A stretch of DNA of 64,000 nt, from NCBI GenBank assembly GCA_023458875.1, contig JAEWXO010000006.1, forward strand, positions 1 to 64,000, read 5' to 3'. This document shows, one piece after another, positions 1 through 7,390 of the stretch. Source of the stretch: Bacillota bacterium (lineage in GTDB: Bacteria; Bacillota; Clostridia; Oscillospirales; Ruminococcaceae). How positions within the stretch are numbered: position 1 is the stretch's first letter; every line of letters begins with the position of its first letter. Below the pieces are notes generated by a model. The model did not search any database and had not been told where the DNA came from. It saw only the letters and a list, made by a program, of their open reading frames with translations. The translations under genes were made by a program, and so were the position numbers.

Positions 1-2
1 GT

Positions 3-254
3 ATACTTAGAAAACTTGATATACATTATACGCCCAAGCATGGTAGCTGGCTGGATATTGCTGAGATTGAGCTTAATGTTATGACCAGACAATGTTTATC
101 TCGCCGAATTGACAGTATTGAAAAACTCAGAGAGCAGTTAGCAGTATGGGAAAATGATAGAAATAATAGTAATGCAAAGTTCAACTGGCAATTTTCTACT
201 AAATATGCTCGTGTTAAATTGATTTCATTATATCCTGATTTGGATAACTTTTAG
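3..254 (+). CDS. IS630-family transposase, C-terminal fragment
   Basis: The reading frame is open from the window edge to the TAG at 252-254 and has no start inside the window, so only the last 83 residues are seen. It reads HYTPKHGSWLDIAEIELNV followed by TRQC, RRI, WENDRNN, NWQF and ARVKL. This is the typical end of IS630-family DDE transposases, whose last catalytic acidic residue is the E of the AEIE segment. The rest of the gene and the left end of the element lie outside the window. I could not identify the right terminal inverted repeat in the AT-rich sequence after the stop. The family call is firm; whether the element is intact cannot be judged. Confidence 0.88.
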   Translation: MLRKLDIHYTPKHGSWLDIAEIELNVMTRQCLSRRIDSIEKLREQLAVWENDRNNSNAKFNWQFSTKYARVKLISLYPDLDNF

Positions 255-351
255 TTTATATATGAATATGTCAGTACACTAGGTTATAAAAGCCAAACCA
301 CCCTAAACAACCTTTTCACAAATCCGTCATTATTTTTTCTCATAATTTCTA

Positions 352-380
352 TTGTCAAATCATGATTTATAGAGTATAAT
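352..380 (+). promoter_or_regulatory. Sigma-A promoter of the cysE-cysS T-box transcript
   Basis: TTGTCA at 352-357 and TATAAT at 375-380 are separated by 17 bases. Transcription would begin near 387, just before the T-box leader. Confidence 0.75.
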
Positions 381-394
381 AAAATAGTTAATGA

Positions 395-635
395 AAATAA
401 TAAGGGCGTAACAGTCAGAGTAGCATAATATTGGTTTTCAAGAGAGTGCCGTATTGGTGGGAGCGGTGTATTCCTGGTTTTGTGAAGTGCGACTGCCAGC
501 CGGAGCGGGGAATTTTTCAGTATCCGTTTCCGTATTGTCTGCGTTAAAGGCACAAAAGTGATAAACCAAGAGTGGAACCGCGGATTTCCCGCCTCTTCTG
601 ACAGTGACAAAGCTGCCGGAAGAGGCGTTTTTTAT
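395..635 (+). promoter_or_regulatory. T-box leader, probably cysteine-specific, upstream of cysE
   Basis: The leader contains a T-box core (GAGTGGAACCGCGG, 570-583), followed at once by a strong terminator. The upstream part (about 400-505) can form the stem I region. A UGC triplet at 488-490 after GAAG is the likeliest specifier codon for cysteine, with a second UGC at 494-496 as an alternative. Uncharged tRNA-Cys would bind the specifier and the T-box bulge and stabilise an antiterminator that competes with the terminator arm CGCCTCTTC. The two genes behind it, serine acetyltransferase and cysteinyl-tRNA synthetase, fit cysteine control. The T-box itself is clear; the specifier assignment is inferred. 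Confidence 0.9.
590..635 (+). terminator. T-box-regulated intrinsic terminator
   Basis: The 9-bp inverted repeat CGCCTCTTC (590-598) / GAAGAGGCG (619-627) is followed by six T. It is the off-state hairpin of the T-box leader and overlaps the expected antiterminator region. Confidence 0.88.
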
Positions 636-725
636 TAAGATATCCGATGGAAGGTACAGGGTGACTGAAAAGCCTTGCTCGCTTCAGAAAAAGGCGAAAT
701 CTTTATATTGACAGGGTGGTAAATT

Positions 726-1376
726 ATGTTTAAACAGTTAAGAGAGGATATAGCCTCGGTAAAAGAACGTGACCCGGCTGCGAGAAGCGGGTTTGAAATA
801 TGGCTGACTTATTCGGGACTTCATGCAGTCAGAGCATATCGTATATCACATTGGTGCTATAAGCATAAGCTTTTTACACTTGCAAGAATAATATCCCAGA
901 CATCAAGGTTTTTTACCGGAATAGAAATACATCCCGGTGCTACTATAGGAAAAGGCTTGTTTATAGATCACGGAATGGGTGTTGTTATAGGTGAAACAGC
1001 AGAGATAGGTGATAATTGCCTTATCTATCAGGGAGTGACGCTCGGAGGTACAGGAAAAGACAAGGGAAAACGTCATCCTACACTCGGAAACAACGTTATG
1101 GTTGGCTCCGGTGCAAAGGTGCTGGGACCCTTTAAGGTCGGTGACAATGCAAAAATAGCTGCAAATGCAGTTGTTCTTGAAGAAATACCGCCGAACTCCA
1201 CAGCAGTCGGAGTTCCTGCAAGAGTAATAAAGCGTGACTCAGTCAAAAGCTGTCAGGATCTTGACCAGATTCATATGCCTGACCCTGTTGCTCAGGAAAT
1301 ATGCCGTCTGAGACATCAGATAGACACGCTTCAGAATGAACTGGTTGAATGTGAGAAGCGGAATTCAAAAAAATAA
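726..1376 (+). CDS. cysE: Serine O-acetyltransferase
   Basis: It converts L-serine and acetyl-CoA to O-acetylserine, the first step of cysteine synthesis, in the cytoplasm. The 216-residue protein is the short Firmicute type. It has a small helical N-terminal region ([20 protein letters not shown]) and then a left-handed beta-helix made of hexapeptide repeats from about residue 65. The segment with [11 protein letters not shown] near residue 80 carries the catalytic histidine region, and [18 protein letters not shown] is the acetyl-CoA/active-site loop. The C-terminal tail is charged. It is first in an operon with cysS 23 bases downstream and is controlled by the T-box leader. Start chosen at the ATG after AGGGTGGT. 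Confidence 0.96.
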   Translation: MFKQLREDIASVKERDPAARSGFEIWLTYSGLHAVRAYRISHWCYKHKLFTLARIISQTSRFFTGIEIHPGATIGKGLFIDHGMGVVIGETAEIGDNCLIYQGVTLGGTGKDKGKRHPTLGNNVMVGSGAKVLGPFKVGDNAKIAANAVVLEEIPPNSTAVGVPARVIKRDSVKSCQDLDQIHMPDPVAQEICRLRHQIDTLQNELVECEKRNSKK

Positions 1377-1399
1377 TTGATTTACGGAGAGATTAAGAT

Positions 1400-2794
1400 A
1401 TGCTGATTTACAACACGATGACAAGAAAAAAAGAGGAGTTAAAGACTATAAAGGACGGAGAGGTAACGATCTATGCATGCGGTCCTACAGTATATAACTA
1501 TATTCATATAGGAAATGCCAGACCGATATGTTCATTCGATGTCCTGAGAAGATATCTCAGATACAGAGGCTATAAGGTAAAGTACGTTCAGAATTTTACT
1601 GATGTAGACGATAAAATAATAAAAAAGGCAAATGAAGAGGGAGTAAGCGCCTCAGAAATTTCTGAAAAATATATAGCTGAATACCGGACGGACGCACATG
1701 GTCTTAATGTTATGGATGCTGATATACATCCAAAGGTTACTGAAAATATGGATATTATTATTGACATAGTAAAGACTCTTGTTGACAAGGGCTTTGCATA
1801 TGAGTCAGACGGTGATGTTTATTTCAGAACCTCAAAATTCAAAGACTACGGAAAGCTTTCAAAAATGCCTATTGAAGACCTTAAATCGGGTGCAAGAATA
1901 AACGTAAATGAGAATAAGGAGGATCCACTGGACTTTGCTGTATGGAAGGCAGCAAAGCCCGGTGAACCTTCCTGGGAATCACCATGGGGAAAAGGCAGAC
2001 CGGGATGGCATATAGAATGCTCTGCAATGTCAGGATTTCATATCGGCAACACCATAGATATTCACTGCGGCGGACAGGATCTTATATTCCCTCACCATGA
2101 AAATGAAATTGCACAGAGTGAGGCTGCAACCGGTTGCACAATGGCTAATTACTGGGTTCACAACGGATATATAAACGTTGACAACCAGAAAATGTCAAAG
2201 TCGCTTGGGAACTTCTTTACAGCAAGAGAGGTTGCAAACAAATATGGCTATGAGGTTGTAAGATATATGATGGTTCAGGCACATTACAGAAGCCCTATTA
2301 ATTATTGTGTCGAATTGCTTGAATCATGCAAGGCATCTCTTGAAAGATTATACAATTGCAGAAACAGTCTTGACAGTGCTGCACAGATAACTCAGTCGGG
2401 TGAAATAACAGCAGAGGCAAGTGAAATATTTGAAAAGAGAAGAAAGCAGTTTATAGCTGCAATGGATGACGATCTTAATACAGCGGACGGTATAACAGCC
2501 ATATTTGAGCTTGTAAGAGATCTGAACACAATGTCTGCTGACAAAAACACATCAAAGGAACAGCTTGAAGCAGGAGCTGCAGTATTTGATGAACTGACAG
2601 AAATTCTGGGACTTATGTATAACCGTAACAGGGCCGAGGAGATTCCGGAAGAGGTTCTTGAGCTTGCAGAAAAAAGAAAAAATGCAAGAAAAGAAAAACA
2701 GTTTGCACTTGCAGATGAGATAAGAGATAAAATTTCTGAGCTGGGATATGTTATTGAGGAAACAAGACAGGGAACAAAGATAAAAAAGAAATAA
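1400..2794 (+). CDS. cysS: Cysteinyl-tRNA synthetase
   Basis: It charges tRNA-Cys with cysteine. The 464-residue class I synthetase has the HIGH-type motif HIGN near residue 36 and KMSKS near residue 264. Zinc-ligand positions are seen at the Cys of YACGPTVYNY, the Cys of WHIECSAM and the HH of FPHHENE. The helical DALR-type anticodon-binding region follows, ending in a lysine-rich tail. The start has the ribosome-binding site GGAGAG. It is co-transcribed with cysE. The cyclophilin 23 bases downstream probably belongs to the same transcript. Confidence 0.97.
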   Translation: MLIYNTMTRKKEELKTIKDGEVTIYACGPTVYNYIHIGNARPICSFDVLRRYLRYRGYKVKYVQNFTDVDDKIIKKANEEGVSASEISEKYIAEYRTDAHGLNVMDADIHPKVTENMDIIIDIVKTLVDKGFAYESDGDVYFRTSKFKDYGKLSKMPIEDLKSGARINVNENKEDPLDFAVWKAAKPGEPSWESPWGKGRPGWHIECSAMSGFHIGNTIDIHCGGQDLIFPHHENEIAQSEAATGCTMANYWVHNGYINVDNQKMSKSLGNFFTAREVANKYGYEVVRYMMVQAHYRSPINYCVELLESCKASLERLYNCRNSLDSAAQITQSGEITAEASEIFEKRRKQFIAAMDDDLNTADGITAIFELVRDLNTMSADKNTSKEQLEAGAAVFDELTEILGLMYNRNRAEEIPEEVLELAEKRKNARKEKQFALADEIRDKISELGYVIEETRQGTKIKKK

Positions 2795-2817
2795 TCAAAA
2801 AGAAAGGACAAAAAGAA

Positions 2818-3594
2818 ATGACTAAAAAGGTAGTAACATTTTTGTTCGCAGCTATGCTGGTGTTTACAGGTATCAGCGTAGTCAGAACCGTCAGCAGTTC
2901 AGAGGCAAAAAACAAAATGAAGATAAACCCTGATGAAGTAAGCCTTATTCAGCTCGATACCATAAACGGAAAAATTGACGACGATGCAGAGGTAGCTATA
3001 ATAAAAACAAGTCTCGGTGAAATAAGAGCAGAGCTGTATACGGAATATGCACCTAAGACAACAGCAAGATTCAAGGAGCTTGCTGAGGGCGGTTATTATG
3101 ACGGGACATATATATATGAGGTTCAGAAGGACCTGTTTTTCTCGGGAGGAAGTCCTTATAACGACGGAAATCTTAAAGAAGGCTATAATAAAGACGATGA
3201 GCGTATAGATCCGGAGATTGACAAAAATCTGTGGCCGTTCAAAGGAAGCTTTATGTCATGTGGACTTACAAAGACCTCGTTTCTTACAGGTATGCGGACG
3301 GTATTCGGAGGAAGCAGATTCATGGTTGCAGGCTCGATAGAGTTTACTGATGAAATAAGAAAAGAGCTTAAAGGCGATAAGACAAACACGAAAATAGAAG
3401 ATGCTTTTATTGAATACGGCGGTATGCCTAACTTATCACAGCAGATGACTATTTTTGCACAGACTTATGACGGACTTAATGTGATAGATGAGATAATGTC
3501 GCTAAAGTCAGACGAAAAGACAAAAAAGCCTTTTGAGGACATAACAATTGATAAAGTTGAGGTTTGCACATATAAGGAATCATTTGAAAAATAG
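2818..3594 (+). CDS. Secreted cyclophilin-like protein, probably degenerate
   Basis: The 258-residue protein starts with a signal-type segment (Lys-Lys, then a hydrophobic run to about residue 22) with no lipobox. Residues 60-250 follow the cyclophilin peptidyl-prolyl isomerase fold: EVAIIKTSLGEIRAELY, APKTTARFKELAEGGYYDGT, GGSPYN, and VFGGSRF near the end of the core. The catalytic FHRV segment of active cyclophilins reads IYEV here, so the key arginine is missing. It may have lost isomerase activity and kept a binding or chaperone role outside the membrane. It follows cysS by 23 bases with the ribosome-binding site GAAAGGA. The family is clear; the activity is uncertain. Confidence 0.82.
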   Translation: MTKKVVTFLFAAMLVFTGISVVRTVSSSEAKNKMKINPDEVSLIQLDTINGKIDDDAEVAIIKTSLGEIRAELYTEYAPKTTARFKELAEGGYYDGTYIYEVQKDLFFSGGSPYNDGNLKEGYNKDDERIDPEIDKNLWPFKGSFMSCGLTKTSFLTGMRTVFGGSRFMVAGSIEFTDEIRKELKGDKTNTKIEDAFIEYGGMPNLSQQMTIFAQTYDGLNVIDEIMSLKSDEKTKKPFEDITIDKVEVCTYKESFEK

Positions 3595-3595
3595 C

Positions 3596-3624
3596 TTTAC
3601 AAAAAAATAAAATTGTAGTATAAT
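3596..3624 (+). promoter_or_regulatory. Promoter of the second cyclophilin gene
   Basis: TTTACA at 3596-3601 and TATAAT at 3619-3624 have a 17-base spacer, right behind the stop of the previous gene. It implies a 5' leader of about 110 AT-rich bases before the gene at 3740. Confidence 0.6.
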
Positions 3625-3739
3625 ATAATGGTTATCTGTTATGATTGTACTTAATTAATAAAATTGTAATTTTAATAATTGCGTTTTATAAAAAGATAAA
3701 TTATTATTTACTTTAAATTATAAAGGGAGTTCGTAAGAA

Positions 3740-4513
3740 ATGGTTAAAAAGATATTGGCATGTTTTTTGTGCGCAGCAATGAGCGTAACAGCAATCACAG
3801 GATGCTCAAAAAAAGAAACTACAGGCATGTATAGTGCATCAAAATCCGAAGCGGATTATAAAATTTGTCTTGATGACGAAAGCGGTTATACTGACATGGT
3901 GAATTATACAAAGCCAAAAGACGGCGAAGAAATTATCGTAATGAAAATTGCAGACTATGGCGATGTAAAAATCAAACTATTTCCTGAGCTTTTGCCTAAG
4001 GCATGTGCAAACTTTGTAGGACTTGCTGAAAAAGGATATTATGACGGACTGACGTTTCACAGAGTTATAGCTGATTTTATGATTCAGGGCGGAGATCCTC
4101 TGGGATCAGGCTATGGCGGAGAGTCAATATGGGGTTTAAAGTTTGACGGCGGACATTCAAAGTATCTTAACCATGTAAAGGGCGCACTCGCATATGCAAA
4201 CAGCGGAAATACATCTACTGACGGAAGCCAGTTCTATGTAGTGGTAGGCAATCCATATTCAGAGGAGCTTCTTAAAGATATTTTAGCCCGTCAGGGGAAA
4301 TTATTATCAGATCTCTCTGATACCGTAAAAAAAGCATATATTGAGGATGGCGGAACACCGTTTCTTGACGGTGACTACACAGTATTCGGCCAGGTATTTG
4401 AGGGAATGGATATAGTTGAAGACATCTGTAACAATACCGAAACAGGTGCTAATGATAAGCCAGTAAAGGATATTATTATTGAAAAAGTTCAGGTTGAAAA
4501 ATATTCAGGCTGA
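3740..4513 (+). CDS. Peptidyl-prolyl cis-trans isomerase lipoprotein, cyclophilin type
   Basis: It is an extracellular, membrane-anchored foldase that isomerises X-Pro bonds. The signal peptide ends in a lipobox (AITGC, Cys about residue 22). The mature protein has a short linker and then a cyclophilin domain with the active-site sequence YYDGLTFHRVIADFMIQGGD. The Arg of FHRV and the Gln of MIQGG are present, and GSQFYVV further along completes the pocket. The insert GKLLSDLSDTVKKAYIEDGG, also present in weaker form in the preceding gene, suggests that the two arose by duplication. It has its own promoter and the ribosome-binding site AAAGGGAG. 257 residues. Confidence 0.93.
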   Translation: MVKKILACFLCAAMSVTAITGCSKKETTGMYSASKSEADYKICLDDESGYTDMVNYTKPKDGEEIIVMKIADYGDVKIKLFPELLPKACANFVGLAEKGYYDGLTFHRVIADFMIQGGDPLGSGYGGESIWGLKFDGGHSKYLNHVKGALAYANSGNTSTDGSQFYVVVGNPYSEELLKDILARQGKLLSDLSDTVKKAYIEDGGTPFLDGDYTVFGQVFEGMDIVEDICNNTETGANDKPVKDIIIEKVQVEKYSG

Positions 4514-4528
4514 TATATATGCACATAA

Positions 4529-4578
4529 ACCGGTTTCCGGTACATAATCAGATGTACCGGATTTTAACTGGTTTTAAT
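4529..4578 (+). terminator. Probable terminator after the cyclophilin gene
   Basis: CCGGTACA (4537-4544) and TGTACCGG (4553-4560) form an 8-bp stem, flanked by AACCGG/CTGGTT arms and followed by ATTTTAAC and TTTT. The T tract is weak, so termination may be partial. Confidence 0.5.
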
Positions 4579-4696
4579 AAAATATTCTGAATAGGGATTA
4601 AAGTACATAAGGATATTTTGCTAAAATCAGTTAATAATAAATGAGAAAAAAATTTTAATAAGCGTTTTAGATATGACGTTTAAGGGGAGAATCTTT

Positions 4697-5980
4697 TTGG
4701 ATAAATTTGTGATTAAAGGCGGACATAGATTGGCCGGTGATATATTTGTCAGCGGTGCAAAAAATGCTGCAGTTGCTATAATTCCGGCAGTAATTTTATC
4801 AGATGAACCGTGTATCCTTGAAAATGTACCAAAAATAAGCGATGTTTCGATCAGCCTTAAGATATTGCACGAGATGGGCGCAAAAGTTGAAATGATTGAC
4901 AAAACAACATTCAGAATAGATGCAAGTGCTTTGAGAAATTATATTGTTCCTTATGAAATGGCAAGAAAAATGAGAGCGTCCTATTATTTCTTGGGAGCGT
5001 GCACAGGAAAGTTCAGAAAAGCAATGGTTTCCATGCCGGGCGGATGCCCTCTTGGTGACAGACCGATAGATCAGCATCTTAAAGCATTTACAGCACTAGG
5101 TGCAAAGTGTGAGATAGATCAGGGTATGGTAAACGTTGAAGCTGACACTCTGTATGGAAATCAGATTTATCTTGACGTTGTATCAGTAGGTGCAACAATA
5201 AACGCCATGCTCGCATCTGTTAAGGCACAGGGTCTTACAATAATCGAAAATGCAGCAAAAGAACCGCATATTGTAGATCTTGCCAATTTCCTTAATTCCA
5301 TGGGTGCCGATATCATGGGTGCAGGTACGGATGTAATCAAGGTACGCGGAGTCGGATACCTTCACGGAACAACGTATTCAATAATTCCTGACCAGATAGA
5401 AGCAGGAACATACATGATTGCAGCAGCAGCAACAAACGGTGATGTCACAATACGAAACGTCATACCAAAGCACCTTGAATCGATTACTGCCAAGCTTCGT
5501 AAAATAGGCATAAATATCGAGGAGTATGATGACAGCGTAAGAGTATGGACAGAAAGACCACTTGTAAAAACAAGTGTCAAGACAATGCCTCATCCCGGAT
5601 TTCCTACTGATATGCAGCCACAGATTGCTACATTACTGACGCTTGCTCATGGTACAAGTATAGTAACTGAGGGAATATGGGATAACAGATTCAGATATGT
5701 AGAAGAGCTCAGAAGAATGGGTGCAGATATATCAGTAGACGGTAAAGTCGCTGTAATAGAAGGTACCGGAAAGCTTAAGGGAGCACCTGTAAAGGCTTGT
5801 GATCTCAGAGCCGGTGCTGCTCTTATGATAGCAGGTCTTGCCGCATCAGGAATAACAGAAATAGAAGATATTTTTCATATAGAACGTGGATATGAGGATA
5901 TGGATCAAAAACTCAGAGGTATAGGAGCGGATATTGAGAAAAAGTATTTTCCGGGTGAACCTATGGCAAAAAGCAGCTAA
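4697..5980 (+). CDS. murA: UDP-N-acetylglucosamine 1-carboxyvinyltransferase
   Basis: It transfers enolpyruvate from PEP to UDP-GlcNAc, the committed step of peptidoglycan precursor synthesis. The EPSP-synthase-like fold is evident: SGAKNAAVAIIPA at the N-terminus, the catalytic loop GGCPLGDRPID with Cys117 (Cys115 of E. coli, the fosfomycin target) and PHPGFPTDMQPQ near residue 300. I place the start at the TTG at 4697, because AAGGGGAGA lies 6 bases upstream and the protein then begins MDKFVIKGGHRL, as in the family. An upstream in-frame ATG at 4673 has no ribosome-binding site. 427 residues. The next gene follows closely. Confidence 0.96.
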   Translation: MDKFVIKGGHRLAGDIFVSGAKNAAVAIIPAVILSDEPCILENVPKISDVSISLKILHEMGAKVEMIDKTTFRIDASALRNYIVPYEMARKMRASYYFLGACTGKFRKAMVSMPGGCPLGDRPIDQHLKAFTALGAKCEIDQGMVNVEADTLYGNQIYLDVVSVGATINAMLASVKAQGLTIIENAAKEPHIVDLANFLNSMGADIMGAGTDVIKVRGVGYLHGTTYSIIPDQIEAGTYMIAAAATNGDVTIRNVIPKHLESITAKLRKIGINIEEYDDSVRVWTERPLVKTSVKTMPHPGFPTDMQPQIATLLTLAHGTSIVTEGIWDNRFRYVEELRRMGADISVDGKVAVIEGTGKLKGAPVKACDLRAGAALMIAGLAASGITEIEDIFHIERGYEDMDQKLRGIGADIEKKYFPGEPMAKSS

Positions 5981-6057
5981 AAAAATTGACGTCTTATATA
6001 CTATCGTTTTTTATTTATATTTTTATTCCTCATCCTATTGACATGGAGGGGTATATA

Positions 6058-6840
6058 ATGAACGGTATTTATCCGCTTTTTAGTTCAAGCAGAGGAAACG
6101 CAACGTTTATCGGAAATGAAAAATGCGGTATTCTCATAGATTCAGGCGTATCATATAAACGGCTTGGCATTGCGATGAACAGATGTGGTATATCAATGTC
6201 TGCGGTTAAGGCAGTATTTATTACACATGAACATTCTGACCATGTCAAGGGTCTTTCTATGCTCACAAAAAAACATGGTTTGTGTGTGTACGGGCAGGGA
6301 ATAACACTTCGGAATCTCATTGACAACAATTCTATAAGCCAGTATGCTTCCATTTCAGAGATAAACAGCCCTGTTAATATATACGGAATGAGTATAACTA
6401 CCTTTGATACTCCTCATGACACAGAGCAAAGCTGTGGCTACAGAATAAATTTTGAAAACGGCAGAAGCTGTGCTGTATGTACTGATCTTGGCTGCGTTAC
6501 CCGTGTTGTAAGAGATGCCCTTACCGGTACAGATACTGTTATTCTTGAGGCTAATTACGATGATGACATGATACTTACAGGTCCGTATCCGCCTTATGTA
6601 AAGCATAGAATCTGCTCAGAAAGAGGACATCTTTCAAATCTTGACAGTGCAAAACAGATTTCAAAGCTTGTCAGCAGCGGTACAAAACAGATTATACTCG
6701 GTCACCTGAGCCAGGAAAATAATACCCCTGAGCTTGCTGACCGTGCTGTTGAAAATGAGCTGTCAGGGTTTGTACGTAACGGTGATTACACGTTACAGGT
6801 TGCTGAAGTTGAAACATCTGGAAATATGGTGGAGATATAA
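6058..6840 (+). CDS. MBL-fold metallo-hydrolase, WalJ/YycJ type
   Basis: It is a 260-residue cytoplasmic metallo-beta-lactamase-fold protein. The metal motif THEHSDHVKGL lies near residue 56. Further ligands are the His of DTPHDTEQ and the Asp of CTDLGCV, with a late His in LGHLSQENNTPE. The N-terminus (PLFSSSRGNATFI) and the end of the core match the WalJ/YycJ branch, which is linked to cell-wall and DNA metabolism and is commonly encoded near rlmH in Firmicutes. The start at ATG 6058 has GGAGGGG upstream. A longer in-frame TTG start at 5986 has none. Its stop overlaps the rlmH start (TAATG), so the two are translationally coupled. Confidence 0.9.
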   Translation: MNGIYPLFSSSRGNATFIGNEKCGILIDSGVSYKRLGIAMNRCGISMSAVKAVFITHEHSDHVKGLSMLTKKHGLCVYGQGITLRNLIDNNSISQYASISEINSPVNIYGMSITTFDTPHDTEQSCGYRINFENGRSCAVCTDLGCVTRVVRDALTGTDTVILEANYDDDMILTGPYPPYVKHRICSERGHLSNLDSAKQISKLVSSGTKQIILGHLSQENNTPELADRAVENELSGFVRNGDYTLQVAEVETSGNMVEI

Positions 6841-7316
6841 TGTTTAATATAAACCTGATTACGGTTGGCAGGCTGAAAGAAGACTATCTGCGCATGGCGT
6901 CTGCAGAATATAATAAAAGACTCCAGGCATTCTGTAGTCTTAAAATAACTGAGATTGACGAATATCGTCTTCCGGAAAAACCTTCGGAAAAAGAAATATC
7001 CGCTGCACTCGAGTCGGAGGCAAAGTCTATACTAAAACATGCCAGTGGATATATTATTACTATGTGCATTGAGGGTAAACAGCTTACAAGCGCTGAGTTG
7101 TCTCATAAGCTTAACGATATTGCAGTTACCGGAAACAGTCAGATAAGTCTGATAATCGGCAGCTCATACGGACTTGCAGATTCGGTCAAATCAAAATCCG
7201 ATTTAAAGCTCTCCGTTTCAAAGATGACATTCCCGCATCAGCTTTTCAGGATAATGCTTTTGGAGCAGGTTTACAGGGCGTTTATGATTTCGTCCGGGAA
7301 AAGCTATCATAAATAA
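6840..7316 (+). CDS. rlmH: 23S rRNA (pseudouridine1915-N3)-methyltransferase
   Basis: It methylates pseudouridine 1915 in helix 69 of 23S rRNA on the assembled ribosome. The 158-residue SPOUT methyltransferase has the SAM-binding knot sequences IIGSSYGLADSVK and LSVSKMTFPHQLFR, and the near-invariant end LLEQVYRAFMISSGKSYHK. The length and the extreme C-terminal Tyr-His are those of the family. It overlaps the preceding metallo-hydrolase gene by one base. Confidence 0.97.
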   Translation: MFNINLITVGRLKEDYLRMASAEYNKRLQAFCSLKITEIDEYRLPEKPSEKEISAALESEAKSILKHASGYIITMCIEGKQLTSAELSHKLNDIAVTGNSQISLIIGSSYGLADSVKSKSDLKLSVSKMTFPHQLFRIMLLEQVYRAFMISSGKSYHK

Positions 7317-7332
7317 AAACGTAATATAAATA

Positions 7333-7371
7333 CCCCAGAATTTTCATATAGTAGTTCTGAGGTTTTTTTAT
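7333..7371 (+). terminator. Terminator after rlmH
   Basis: CCCCAGAA (7333-7340) pairs with TTCTGAGG (7355-7362) and is followed by seven T. Confidence 0.78.
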
Positions 7372-7390
7372 TTATTGTGGAGGTATGATT

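Noticed and set aside
284..610. 108-codon minus-strand frame antisense to the T-box leader
   Set aside because: The plus strand has a clear promoter, T-box and terminator; the frame is a shadow.
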